DNA of 64,000 nucleotides from Silene conica (GCA_029255685.2 CM055320.2:46969910-47033909); one strand, 5' to 3'; shown: positions 11,393-23,131, numbered from the stretch's first letter. Notes: generated by a model not told the origin, from the sequence alone. Translations and numbers: made by a program.

Positions 11393-11894
11393 AAGGCGCA
11401 GTTCCAGAAATCTCCGCAAAGCCCATACACGAATTAGGTTAATTATAAACACCTTTGTAATCTTTATATAAACCTAATTCGTGATTAGGGGTAAATGATC
11501 CAGTTATCTAGTATCTTATTCATTAGTTCTTTCTGTAATCACAATAAAAGTTATTGTTCTTTTAAGCTTTTTAGCATTAGTCTTGGCATTCAATCTTTCC
11601 ACGCGGATTCAATAAACTTTCTTTCTTTCTGCCCTAATCCTTATTCGGTAATTCTCCTTTGATTTCAGTTTTAGTATTGTTATCTTTATAGAATTATTAG
11701 CATCCGGTTTAGTATAGAATCCCAAAGCTTTTATTGTTATCATATGTTTAGATTGATGTTTGCTATGAATTCTGTTTTTATTACTATTATTATCGTTATT
11801 ATCATAGCTATGAGTAGCTAATTGCATATGTTAGGATGTAGGGAGTAATTTTTGTAGATGGTATAACACCCGAATCGACCTGTAGTAGACTTCT

Positions 11895-11969
11895 GGTAGG
11901 CCGACCAACTTAACTGCTCGGTCGACTGAGGTACTTGGTCGGCCAACTAGGTTAGCTGGTCGGTCGACT
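11895..11969. repeat. 21-bp-period array of four boxes
   Basis: Boxes start at 11895, 11916, 11937 and 11958, exactly 21 bp apart. The first three are degenerate; the last is GGTCGGTCGACT. The three spacers are different. Confidence 0.8.
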
Positions 11970-12227
11970 GACCTCGCGCATGTTTTCAGTTCGTTTTGTT
12001 TCGTTAATTATAATAACCTATAATGAGACTGAAAGGAGACTTATAGGATGTTACTAATGACTTACCCAAGGTTGAAAGATACGGGAAGGGCATTGGTTAA
12101 CGCTTTAAGACGGCTAGGTTACTTAAGAATGAAAGGTATGTGACCTACAATTTAGGAATCACCCTTATTGTTGACACCCAATATTCGTGAGACCTAGGAA
12201 CTAACACTACAAAAAAATACTGTCGTT

Positions 12228-12541
12228 GCGACGGATTTTTTGCGACGGATAGAAATTCCGTCGCAAAATTGGTTTTGTGACGGACTTTGCGAAGGATTTT
12301 TTTTTTTGCGACGGACCAAAAATTCCAAGATCCGCGAAGTGAAATCAAATGGCGGGAAAGTTTGCGACGGAAAATCCGTCGCAAATATTGACTTTTGCGA
12401 CGGAATTCCCGTCGCAAGTAGGTTGACCAGACTTGACCAAAATCTGGTCCAGGTCAAACGTTGACCAGATTTGCGACGGAAATTCCGTCGCAAAAGTCAA
12501 AATTTGCGACGGAAATTCCGTCGCAAATTTCCGTCGCAAAG
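12228..12541. repeat. left subterminal repeats of the CACTA element
   Basis: At least ten copies of GCGACGGA or its reverse complement TCCGTCGC, several fused as palindromes (TTGCGACGGAA then TTCCGTCGCAAA). In En/Spm, subterminal repeats are the binding sites of the TNPA-type protein, and that role is likely here. Confidence 0.85.
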
Positions 12542-12599
12542 ATTAATTATACAGACCCCGCGGGTCTTATTTTTCCCCAAATCAATTTCATTCTTAACC

Positions 12600-12860
12600 C
12601 TAAATCGCGATTTACTCCTTCCTTCTTCACCCCACGCTTAAGTCAACCACCACACCACCACCACCCCACCACGCCGCCGGCCTCCACCCACCGGCCACCA
12701 CCCACAACCTCACTTCCTTCTTCTTCTCCTTCCTTCTCCTTCCTTCCTTCCTCCTCCTTCCTCTCCTTCTCCTTTCTTCTCCCTGCCACCTCACCGCCGC
12801 CGCCACCACACCGCTGCCACCTTGCCGCCGCCACTTACTTCTTCATTCTCCATTTCTCTT
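12600..12860 (+). other. pyrimidine-rich segment, probable transcript leader
   Basis: Mostly C and T on the plus strand (CCACCACC and TTCCTTCTTC runs). It produces a long Pro/Ser/His frame (12461-12862) that starts inside the subterminal repeats and has no known domain. It more probably belongs to the 5' untranslated region of the transposase transcript. Confidence 0.4.
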
Positions 12861-13231
12861 AATGTATGTATACTAACTTTCGTTATTTATGTACCGTCTT
12901 AATTAGTTATTTTTAGTCCGTCGCAAAATTCCGTCGCAAATTCCGTATTATTGTTTTTATTGTTATTAAGAATAGTTAGTTTAGTTTAATTGTTATTTGA
13001 TTAGTTTAGTTAGTATTGTTAGGTGGTTAGTGATATTAGGTTAGTAGCTAATTTCGTCCCAAATCCGTCGCATATTGTTGTTAAGATGTTTAGGACGATT
13101 GATTTTTGATATAAAATTTGCATTGTTGTTGATTGTTAGAGTTGTTGATTTGTTTAGAATATTCTTGAATAGTACCCGTTCAATAATTACACATTAGGTG
13201 TAATTGTTGAATAGTCCCCGTTTTGGGACTG

Positions 13232-13440
13232 TCTTTGAATCTTTCATGCCATTTAGGTAGTAAACACTCTTATATTTTCTTGATTGTAATGAAACAAAAA
13301 TTGGGCAACACTTCCTTATTGTTCTGTAAATACATTCTATATAATGTATTTGGAGAACAATAGGGAAGTGCTGCCCAATTTTTGTCTCATTACAATCAAG
13401 AAAATATAAGTGTTTACTAATGGTATGAAAGATTCAAAGA
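13232..13440. repeat. 209-nt near-perfect hairpin in the CACTA element
   Basis: Left arm 13232-13336 and right arm 13343-13440 pair almost fully around a 6-nt loop (CTATAT). Differences are about seven single-base changes plus two small indels (6 and 2 nt). The outer ends are TCTTTGAATCTTTCATGCC and, on the other arm, its complement with one change. Size and quality resemble a young MIRNA or inverted-repeat siRNA locus. It lies upstream of the transposase ATG, so it could be within the transposase transcript or its first intron. Confidence 0.8.
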
Positions 13441-13500
13441 TGGGTTTAGGCTGGAGAGATAAAGACCCCAGACCAATATATGTATATTGTTTTTTTTGCA

Positions 13501-13572
13501 GGTTGGTGTTGGTGTTGGTGTTGGTGTTGGTGTTGGTGTTGGTGGTGTTGGTGTACATGTTGGTGTTGGTAG

Positions 13573-13609
<37 letters not shown>

Positions 13610-13800
13610 CGTTGTTAATTTGTTGTTTACTAGTTGTTGTTATATATATGTAGTTGTTGTTATTTAATTGTTGTTGTTAAGTAGTTGTTGTTGTTGTCGT
13701 TGTTAATTTGTTGTTAACTAGTTTTTGTTGTTAGTTGTTGTTATATATGTAGTTGTTGTTATGTAGTTGTTGTTGTTAATTAGTTGTTGTTGTTTGTTAA
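13501..13800. repeat. GGTGTT and GTT simple repeats
   Basis: About seven GGTGTT units near 13502-13550, then (GTT)n near 13565-13615 and interrupted GTT-rich sequence to about 13800. Frames here are low-complexity Val/Leu and are not genes. Confidence 0.9.
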
Positions 13801-13816
13801 AATATGTAGATTTACT

Positions 13817-16800
13817 ATGAAGAGATTAGAAAGAAAATGGATGTATGAAAGGTTGGATTCTAGGAAAAAAAATAAGGCACGATTTCGTAATTGGTGTTAA
13901 TGAATTCATTAACTATGTTAAGCAACAAGACGAATTCGTTAGAAATAGAGAAATTAGGTGTCCATGTTCTAAGTGCAAGAATACAAAGTATTTAGTTGAA
14001 CATGAAGTACGGAAACACCTTGGTTTGAGAGGGTTTTGTGATAACTATTACGATTGGGTGTGTCACGGAGAGAAATTCTCCGTTGAGGAAGAGGGAAGCT
14101 CATCAATGCACTCCGACAATCCTTATAGGGATATGGTAGAAGATGCGTTACGCGATAGCATTGATCAAATTAGGGAATCTCCAAATCCTAATGTATTAGC
14201 TTTTTTCCAAATGCTAAAACAAGCCGAACAACCTCTTTATGTAGGAAGTCGTATGACATTGCTACAGTCGGCTTCAAGGTTGATCACTTTAAAATGTGAA
14301 TACAACTTAGCTGAAAAATGTGTAGATGGTTTTGCGTCATATATCGGAGATATGATTCCTGAAAATAATTTTATGACGCGTAACTACTACGAAACCAAAA
14401 AAGTTCTTAAAGCTCTTCAACTTCCCCATGAGAAGATAGATGCCTGCTCGGGAGGATGTATGATTTTCTGGATGGACGACGCTCACCTTGATAAGTGCAG
14501 AAAATGTGGTACGAATAGGTACAAATTAGAGAAAAATGCAAATGGCAAAAGAGTTCCCGAAAAGTTCTTAACTTATTTTCCATTAGGACCACGGTTGCAA
14601 CGCTTTTATGCCACAAAGCACATCGCGGGCGAAATGCGTTGGCATTATGAAAACCCTCGTGTTAGTGGAACAATGTCTCATCCAAGTGACGGGGAGGCTT
14701 GGAAACAGTTTGACCGGCTGCATCCTGATTTTGCATCTGAGCCTAGGAATGTCCGTCTTGGACTTTGCACTGATGGTTTCGCACCGTTTAGTCAATTCGG
14801 GAAGCAATATTCATGTTGACCGGTGATACTTACTCCATACAATTTACCACCCTGGCTCTGTATGAAAAGACAGTTTATGCTCTTAACATTACTTATTCCC
14901 GGTCCCCACAATCCAAAGAAAAACCTTGACGTCTATTTGCAGCCTCTTATTCACGAGTTGAAGCAATTATGGGAGACGGGGATCTTAACCTATGACGTCT
15001 CCTTGAAGCAAAACTTTTATCTTAGAGCCGCACTCCTATGGACGATCAACGACTTTCCTGCATATGGCATGTTATCTGGTTGGACAACTCAAGGTGAGCA
15101 TGCATGTCCATATTGTATGAAAAATGAGACTAAGTTAGTTTGGCTACAACATGGCAAAAAATGGAGTTGGTTTGATTGTCATCGACAGTTTTTAGACAGT
15201 AATCATGTTTTTCGTAAGGATAAGGTGCATTTTAGAAAAGGGAAAGTTGAGCACGATGTTGCTGCGAAGAGGTTAACAGGCAATGAAGTATGGGATTGTG
15301 TCAAACATCTACCGAAAATTGTGGATGGATCTGAACGTGAAATGAATTTGCTTAAAGGGAAACGGATTGGGTGGTGGAAACAAAGCATCTTTTGGGAGCT
15401 TCCCTATTGGAGCATGCTACTAATTCGACATAACCTTGATGTCATGCATATTGAGAAAAAAAAATTCGAGCAAATAATTCACACTGTCATGGACGTGAAA
15501 GGAAAAACAAAATTAAACTCAAATGTAGAGAAAGACATGTTACTTCTTTGTTCAAGTAGAAGAAAAGGGGATTCGGTCGTTTTGAAAAAGGAACAAAAGA
15601 ATGTCCTATGTGAATGGGTATACAAACTGAAGTTTCCCGACGGTTATGCTTCAGATTTGAGAAGGTGTGTCGATATGAATGAATTGAAGATACACGGTTT
15701 GAAAAGTCATGATTGTCACGTCTTCATGGAGCGATTACTCCCAGTTGCTTTGAGACATCTTCTCCCAAAAAATGAGTGGAATGCCATAACTGAAATTAGT
15801 CAGTTTTTCAGAGATTTGTGTACTTCATCAGTACAAATTGAAAAAATTACAAGTCTCGAAAATAACATTGCGGAGATTATCTGCAAATTAGAGAAAATCC
15901 TTCCACCTTCTTTTTTCAACTCAATGGAACACCTACCTATTCATTTGCCATATGAAGTAAAAGTGGGTGGTCCTGTGCAATATAGGTGGATGTATCCTTT
16001 CGAGAGGTAATGTCATCATCCTTATTCAATAATTTATATTACATAATACATATATATCATCATATTTTTCATTCTAAATTAATTTGTTTGTAGGTTTTTG
16101 AATCATTTGAAAAAGAAAATCAAAAATAAAGCTCATGTTGAAGGGTCAATATGTAATGCATATTTAATTGAGGAAATAGCAAATTTATGTTCCCTATACT
16201 TTGAAGATCACATAGACACCAAGGCAAAGGACCTTGACGTTGGTTCAAAAAAGCCGACACAATCTAACTTGCCTGAGATATTTCAAGATCATGATGGCAC
16301 TACTTCTGGAAAGTGTCGTGAAAGGTTTTTGGAGGATAACGAATATGAGCGTGCACACCTCTACGTTTTATCTAACTGCGATTCTGATGAATTGAAACGA
16401 AACGAAGTGTAAGTGGTGAATCTAAATTCTTATATTTGAAACGTACTTTATTAGTTGTTCAAAAATTAATAATTCCCCTAATTTGAATATAGGTTGTTTG
16501 AAAATTTTATCATGAGAGAACATCCTGAATGTGTCGTAGGCAATGATGTTTGGGAAAAATATGAAACAAGATTTCCCAGATGGTTTAGATCTCAGGTTAA
16601 AAATATAGAAGATCCAGTTCTAATTGCCTTAGCAAATGGTCCCTCAAGAAGAGTCAGAACATGGAAACGCTATTCCATCAATGGCTACAAATTTCGAGCT
16701 TTCATTCAAGGAAAAGATTTGGAAAAGTGCACAATTAACAATGGAGTTTGTGTGAGTTCCACTGAAGGAGCTGACTACTATGGGACCCTTGACGAAATTG

Positions 16801-17339
16801 TTGAAATGACTTATACAGGCCCACAAAGCACTTACAAAGTCATTTTGTTCAAATGTAGTTGGCTAGATAACTCCGAAAGAGGCATGCAAGTGCATAAGGA
16901 ATATAAGCTTGTGGATGTTAACCGGAGTAGAAAATTTGCAAAGTACGACCCATTTGTGTTGGCATATCAAGTGGAACAAGTTTACTATAGTCCTTATCCA
17001 GGTATAAAAAAGGATCAAAGTCAATGGTCAGCGGTATTCAAAACCAAGGCTAGATCACATGTCGATGCCCCCGTTGATGAATCTTTCTTTCAAGAAAATG
17101 TTGCTAATGGTGAAACAATACTGTCACCAATTGAAGTAGAAGAAGAAGATGAGGATGAAATTATGGAGGAACCAGAATACATACAAATTGTGGCAGTGGA
17201 GCAACATAAGGATGATGATGAGGATGAGGATGAGGACGAGGTTGAGGATGAGGATGAGGATGACGATGAAGATGAAGATATTATAGATTCTCTTTGTAAG
17301 GATGTAGGAATAAATTGTTCAAGTGATGATGATGATTAA
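13817..17339 (+). pseudogene. TNP2-type CACTA transposase (TNPD-like), lightly broken
   Basis: Likely ATG at 13817 (MKRLERKWMYERLDSRKK); the frame is lost in an A8 run (13865-13872) and resumes as IRHDFVIGVNEF. The N-terminal transposase-associated domain (about 13845-14090) has CPCSKC and a GFCDNYYDWVCHGE ending. The TNP2 core spans about 14280-15500 (PYNLPPWLCMK, PGPHNPKK, HNLDVMHIEKKKFEQIIHTV). A TGA at 14817-14819 replaces the usual Trp after SC. A DUF4218-like region follows (FMERLLPVALRHLLP, LPIHLPYEV). Introns: 16007-16093 (exons join in phase as FER-FLNHLKKK) and 16410-16492. A DUF4216-like region (DYYGTLDEIVEMTY) lies near 16770-16870, then a very acidic Asp/Glu tail. The protein would bind the terminal repeats and cut. 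Two lesions are visible. Confidence 0.85.
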
Positions 17340-17504
17340 TTAGGACTGCTATCTATTAGATTTGATAATCTTGTATTTGTTGAAATTATTGTAGATGCCG
17401 TATGGCTTAATGTCAATGAAATTATCTTATTAATCTTATTATTCAAGTTTTTAATTACGTAAAGCATTTCTTTCTAATTGTTGTTATATTAGTTTGATAA
17501 TTAT

Positions 17505-19119
17505 ATGCCGGGCGGTAGACGACGAGGTGGTGGTAGTCGTCAGCCTGAGGGAGGACGATCGGGAGCTAATGATGAGGACGAGATTGTTCCTCCTGAGCCT
17601 CAGCCGCCTACACATCTAGTACACCTCGATCCGACTGATTACAATGGCGCCAAGTGGTAAGTATCTCATTTGTTTACGAATAATTGATTGTATATATATA
17701 TATTGATTATAATATGATTACTTGTTGACTATTTTATTTTCAAATTTAACTCTTTTTCAGGTTCAATGACAAAGAGGTTTCCGATCTCATAACAGCGAAC
17801 ATTATTTGCAACTACAAGGAGTATGCGCCCAACTGGTCAAATGCGTCGGATGCCATCAAGGACGAGTGGTGGAATTGGTTTGAGGTATTTATTAACTGTT
17901 ACCTATTTCCGTTTTATTATTTATTAGCTATTTATTGTTTCATATTTATTTAACTATATTTTTTTTTGAAATAGAAACATGTTACCTTTAACCCTCGTGA
18001 TAGAGAAGCGGTTAAGTTGGCGTGGGCCAACATGATGAAAGACCGCCTCCGCAAAAGAATCCACTACGCTATGAAGAAACCTACGGAGCAAAGGCCGTCT
18101 TGGATACCGGCCGATATTTTCGAACAACTTAAGGCTAGAAAGGATGATCTAAACTTTCAAGACAAATCCGAGAAAAAACAAAACCAACCGGATGTCAGGA
18201 AGTACCGAAAAAGGCAAGGCCTTAGGTACTCACATTATAGGTCGTAAAAACACCCTACAGATGATGGATGAAATGGTAATTTCTTAGTTTTTACTTCACT
18301 TTTTCTTGTCTTGAATAATTTTTAAACAATTTTCACCCTTTGACAATCTTGTGTGTTTTTTTTAACAAGTGTCGTTGGATTTAAATTGCAGGCTGGACAA
18401 GATGGGAGGGATGTACCATCCGCCTTGAAGTTGCTGGAGAAGACAAAAAAGCATGCCAAGAAGGGATGGCTATCAACGAAACCCAAAGCACTCTTTGTAA
18501 GTTAACAGAAACTTTTCTTTATGTTTTAGTAATTTGGTTTACTAATTAATTAACGTATACTAATCACACTTTATTTTTGTTTTGTAGGAAAAAGTTTTTT
18601 CAAGAAAGTCAAAAATGATAAGTGAAGGGGTCCCGGAGCAAGATATCGACGACAACGAGATCTACTTCGAAGAACACGGCGGTTTCAACAAGAAAGGGTT
18701 GATACTCGGTATGGGAAATGCAGCCCCAGTTATTTACGAGCGTCGTCGTCACTCAAGTGCTGGGAACCCATCATCATACACCCCAGGTTTGTATTTTATA
18801 GTTTATTAAAAATTAAGACTAACCAATTATTTAACCGTTTACTAAATGAATATAATATCATGTTTGACTATTCATTGCAGGTATCGTCGGCAGAGTTCTT
18901 CGAGAGAATGCTTAGCTAAGAGAACGTGATCTCGAGACATCCCAAAGGCTGAAGGCAATTGAAGAGTTCTTAAGTCAACGGGGGGAGTTCACTACTCAAA
19001 GCTGCAACCCGGGAGGCTTTTCTCAGCCGAGACGCGATTTCGATGATGATGGCGGCGACAATGCTAGGGCGGCCAGCCATTTCGCCACCCCACAGCCCAC
19101 CGACACGACCGTTAGATAG
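17505..19119 (+). pseudogene. second CACTA gene (plant Ptta/En/Spm transposase-like), broken
   Basis: Six exons with GT-AG borders: 17505-17656, 17761-17884, 17975-18275, 18392-18496, 18588-18786, 18881-19119. The N-terminus is Gly/Arg-rich (MPGGRRRGGGS). The core runs through WFNDKEVSDLITANI, SDAIKDEWWNWFE and AWANMMKDRLRKRIHYAMKK, then DVRKYRKRQG, matching the layout of the Transposase_24 family found in CACTA elements. A frameshift lies near 18215-18225: the expected THIIGRKNTLQMMDEM follows in another frame. A TAG interrupts exon 6 (after GRVLRENA) before LRERDLETSQRLKAIEEFL, a probable coiled coil. Its role by family is an accessory DNA-binding protein like TNPA, but this is inference. 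Confidence 0.75.
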
Positions 19120-19367
19120 GTTTTATTAGGTTGTTTAGTTGGTGTACCGCGGATTATGTTTAGTTTTTAGTTGGATGATCATTTGTAAAACCTTCATTTT
19201 AGTTATGAAAAGACGTTTTAAAAACCTTGTCTCCGACAAGTTCTTTGTTGTTGGGTTGTTTTTGCTGAAATTGCAGGTTTGGAGAGCTTGCAAAAGGGAA
19301 AAATGAGCCATTTCATTGGAAATGGGGGGCTGGAAAAAGAGCTGAAACCGGAAAATCATACAGGAAT

Positions 19368-19704
19368 TTGCGACGGAAATGTCTCAATTTGCGACGGAAT
19401 TCCGTCGCAAAACTTGACCAGAAGTCAAAGTCAGTCAAGATTTGCGACGGAATTTTCGTCGCAAAAGGGAATATTTGCGACGGAAATTCCGTCGCAAATC
19501 TTGACTGACCTTGACCAGATGGTCAAAGTCAATCCGTCGCAAACATGTTGCGACGGAAAATTCCGTCGCAAAATAACTTTCTGCGACAAAAATATGGGAC
19601 AGACACAGTCCGTCGCAAATCCGTCGCAAATGATGATTTTGCGACGGATTTCACCCTATTTGCGACGGACCATTCCGTCGCAAATGACGCATTGTTTTGT
19701 AGTG
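19368..19704. repeat. right subterminal repeats of the CACTA element
   Basis: About a dozen GCGACGGA / TCCGTCGC copies, many as head-to-head palindromes, up to the terminal GTAGTG at 19699-19704. Mirrors the left end. Confidence 0.85.
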
Positions 19705-20075
19705 TAATAGCATAGGCCGAGAGGAGCTATTAGGTATCATAAGACGAAAAGGATATGTTACACCCCTTACGCGACTGCAATACATGTTGACTTAGGATTT
19801 ATACCATCGTAGCTCTTTACTACCCGAACATCCTAGCATTCGTTTTACTATAGTTTTATCTTTATCTTAATTTTCGTCTTGTTTCTGTCTTTATATTTAG
19901 ACCGAGCATCAAACCAAATCAATCAAACCCCCAACTTGTTACCTTTAAACATCGACCTTAAACAATAAACATTCCCCACCTCCTTGTGGTTCGACCCTGA
20001 CTTTCACTATCTATAGTTAAAGTTTAGGAATTATAAATTTTATCTTTGACGCCCTCAACGACGGGTATCAAATTT

Positions 20076-20093
20076 TGGCGCCGTTGTCGGGGA
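20076..20093 (+). other. primer binding site of Athila-1
   Basis: TGGCGCCGTTGTCGGGGA, five bases after the LTR end. It differs by one base from the TGGCGCCGTTGCCGGGGA site common in Athila/Tat elements and attributed to tRNA-Asp priming. Confidence 0.85.
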
Positions 20094-21788
20094 GGTGACG
20101 CCAGTGTTTATTATTTTCTGTTTTTGTTTTTGTGTTTAAGGAACTTTGTTCCTTAAACCCTTCTCACTCTTTTCTTGTAGTTTTCATCTTATGCGCAGGT
20201 CAGTTCAAGGAGAACTCCTACCACTAGACCTTGAGCTTGAGAGGAATCTTAGAGCAAAGAAGAAACTCGCCTTGCAGAATAAAGAAGGAGGTTCTCCATC
20301 TTCCTTATTCCAAGAGGACATATTCGATCAACCACCATCACCACTTAATAACCCACATACACCAAATCAACCACAATCACCTCACAATCCACCTACACCC
20401 AAAACACCCATAAACACCTATTTCCAAAACCTTGAAGAAGAGGAAAAGATGACCGAATAGGCAAGCATTGCCAGTCACTCCATGCCACAGGTGAAGGACC
20501 TTTACAAGGGGTTCACTCTACCTGCGGGCACGGGGAAACCATTCGAGGCCAAACCTTCTTACATCTCCATGGTGGAGAAAAATCAATTCGGGGGCGCGGC
20601 TAACGAGGATGCAGCAAAGCATATAGAAATCTTCACGGATTATATATGCTCTATTGCACCCCAGATGGAGTGACCCAGGATAAAATCAAGCAAACAATGT
20701 TCATTTTTTCTCTCCGAGACTCGGCGAGGGAGTGGTACCGAGACTTAGACCGCACTGCTGCGGGAGTGACCCACTGGAACACATTAGCCTTGGCCTTCTA
20801 TCGGAAATACTATTCTGCGGCCAAGACTAATGCCTTGAGGGCGCAAATTACTAGCTTCAAACAAGGAGCTTCAGAAGATTTCAGTGAGGCTTGGACTAGG
20901 TTCAAGAGACTCGTTCGATCCATAGCTCATCATGGATTCGAACAGTAGTTTCTATGTAACCAGTTCTATAACGACCTTTATGATGATAATCGAGCCTACT
21001 TGGATGCTGCTGCCAACGGAAGATTCCAGTAAAATTCGGGAGAGACCAAGGGTCTCAAGATTATAGAGGATGTCGCAGTACATCGGGCTGAACACGGGAC
21101 TTCCGGTGGTAACCAAATGAAGGCTGAGTCAAATGTTGCGGCTATTGAGGCTCTAATGGCCAAACTGGATAAGCTTGAGGTGAATGGCGGCAAATTTGAG
21201 GTTGGTAGTGGGAGTAAGGGCGGCATGTACCTAGTAAACGCGGTTTCTGACGGGCCGTTTATTTGTGAGCGATGCAGAGGAGAGGGTCACGTTTCAAAGT
21301 TTTGTACTTCTTCTAATGAAACGTGCGCGGCTTTCCAACATTACCGCGGGAACAATTTTTACGACCCTAACAACAACAATGTCCACCCACACATGAGATG
21401 GACGAGTCAAAATGTCCTTAACCCACAACATCAACAACAAAACCAAAACCAAGCTTACGTCCCTCCGCACAAACAAAACTTTCAAAAACCACCATTCGTC
21501 CCTCAACCACCTTCAAACCCACCACCCAATACAGATGCCTTAATCCAAAATCTTATAGGGTTGGTCCAGAAGGAGTCACAGGCGCGAGAGGCGGGAATGA
21601 AAATGTTGGAGTCTCAGATTGCTCTAATTGCGAACAAGAACGATACACGGGTCCTGGGTCAACTTTCGACCAAAACGGACCAGAAGATCCTTAACATCAT
21701 TTCTTTGCGGAGCGGGGCTAAAGTTGGAGGTGAGAAAGCTGGTGGGAAGGGAAAGGATAAAAAGCAGGATCCGAGTAGCAGTAGTCCT

Positions 21789-21902
21789 GGTCGACCGACC
21801 ACTGATGCCAGTCGGTCGACCATAGACGCAATTCCAGTAGCTTCTGGAAATTCTGCAGAGTAGGAGGACGGTCGACCGACCGAGGAACATGGTCGACCGA
21901 CC
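21789..21902. repeat. two 21-bp-period box pairs inside gag-protease
   Basis: Boxes at 21789 and 21810 (spacer ACTGATGCC) and at 21870 and 21891 (spacer GAGGAACAT). The second pair is two exact GGTCGACCGACC copies. The 21-bp period equals seven codons, so the frame is kept. Confidence 0.9.
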
Positions 21903-22578
21903 AAGGCTGCTGAACATGAGAGTCCGTTTAGACCTGAGATGCCTGATAATCTAAGGCAAATTCTTTTCCGGGGTGACAAGACCCCAAACTTCTTAAAGAG
22001 AGCCGCAAATGCTGAGAGCTCTACTCCTCCATATCCGGAACGACTTCTACCCACGAAGGAACATGTATCCTTCGACAAATTCAAAGATGTTATTCGTTCA
22101 CTCAATGTACAAGTGCCATTTTTAGAATTAGTTCAACAGGTTCCTTCCTATTTAAAGTTTATGAGACAGCTTTTAACCCGAAAGCGGTCTTTAGATAAGG
22201 TGGAGTCTGTAGCCCTTACCGAGGAGTCCTCTAGTTTTCTGTCCCATGTCATTGCACCTCATAAGTTAGAGGACCCAGGGAGTTTTTCTGTACCCTGTAA
22301 TATAGGGACCTTCCCAGTCAAGAAGGCCTTATGTGACTTGGGGGCTAGCATTAGTGTTATGCCCTTAAGTGTGGCCTTAAAATTAGGAATGACCACCTTC
22401 GCGATGACTAGCATGACGGTGCAAATGGCCAACCGTACGTCTATGGAACCCATAGGGGTGTTGGAAAACATCCCTGTGCGCATTGACAGATTCTTCTTCC
22501 CAGTTGACTTTGTAGTATTGGACATTCCTGAGGATGCACATACACATATCATATTAGGGAGACCTTTCCTACACACCG

Positions 22579-23131
22579 TGTAACACCCCAAGAGTATGAA
22601 AGGAAAGTTGTCCCACATCGGTAGAATGTGAGGCTTGTGATATGTTTATAATAACTTCCACCCACCACTAAGTAACAAGGCCTTGTGCTTTTGGGCTTAA
22701 GTGAGGACAAATAATGGGCCCAAAGGCATACCTCTCATCTTATTGGGGGTGTGTTACGACCGTGGTGGGTCGGGTTGTTACAAATGGTATCAGAGCGACC
22801 CTGCGACCGTGTGGTGAGCCTGTGGTCGGGAGTACCCGGGTCACACACCTAGCGGGGTGGATTCTGGCCCTGGTTGTGGTCAAGTTTGAGTCACAACGAG
22901 GACGTTGTGTTCTTTAAGTGGGGGAGTTTGTAACACCCCAAGAGTATGAGAGGAAAGTTGTCCCACATTGGTAGAATGTGAGGCTTGTGATATGTTTATA
23001 ATAACTTCCACCACCACTAAGTAACAAGGCCTTGTGCTTTTGGGCTTAAGTGAGGACAAATAATGGGCCCAAAGGCATACCTCTCATCTTATTGGGGGTG
23101 TGTTACGACTGTGGTGGGTCGGGTTGTTACA
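22579..23131 (+). mobile_element. complete TRIM retrotransposon, TSD CACCG
   Basis: Two LTRs of 204 bp (22579-22782) and 203 bp (22929-23131), both TGTAACACCCC to GGTTGTTACA, with about three base changes and one indel between them. The PBS TGGTATCAGAGC is at 22785-22796, the purine tract AAGTGGGGGAGTT just before the second LTR. The internal part is only about 146 bp and non-coding; it contains the small palindrome CACAACG-AGGA-CGTTGTG near the purine tract. Target duplications CACCG lie at 22574-22578 and 23132-23136. It depends on another element for reverse transcriptase and integrase. The insertion interrupts the Athila-1 protease frame after GRPFLHT. Confidence 0.95.

Larger units (their letters stand above)
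12205..19704 (+). mobile_element. complete CACTA (En/Spm) transposon, TSD TAA
   Basis: The element starts CACTACAAAAAAATAC and ends in a segment whose reverse complement is CACTACAAAACAATGC, with 3-bp TAA duplications at 12202-12204 and 19705-19707. Length is 7500 bp. Both ends carry many copies of a TTTGCGACGGAA/TTCCGTCGCAAA motif. It encodes a TNP2-type transposase and a second plant transposase-like protein, both on the plus strand, as in other plant CACTA elements. Ends and duplication look intact, but each gene has two visible lesions, so it is probably non-autonomous though still mobilisable by a relative. It is inserted in the Athila-1 5' LTR. Confidence 0.95.
10984..20070 (+). repeat. 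5' LTR of Athila-1 (gypsy), split by the CACTA element
   Basis: Starts TGATGCGTGTC at 10984 and ends CGACGGGTATCA at 20070, just before a PBS. Removing the 7500-bp CACTA insertion and its 3-bp duplication leaves about 1584 bp. The start (TGATRCGTGTCTA) and end (CAACGACGGGTRTCA) match the LTR at 36133-37386, but the interiors differ widely, so the two are relatives rather than a pair. It carries eight 12-bp GGTCGRYCGACC-type boxes in three groups. Confidence 0.8.

Noticed and set aside
12461..12862. 133-codon Pro/Ser/His-rich ORF
   Set aside because: Starts in the CACTA subterminal repeats and follows a CT-rich low-complexity tract; more likely untranslated leader.
13410..13667. 85-codon frame with Val/Leu repeats
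   Set aside because: Product of GGTGTT and GTT simple repeats and the hairpin arm.
22714..22917. 67-codon ORF inside the TRIM
   Set aside because: TRIM internal sequence is non-coding; the frame begins in the LTR and crosses the PBS.
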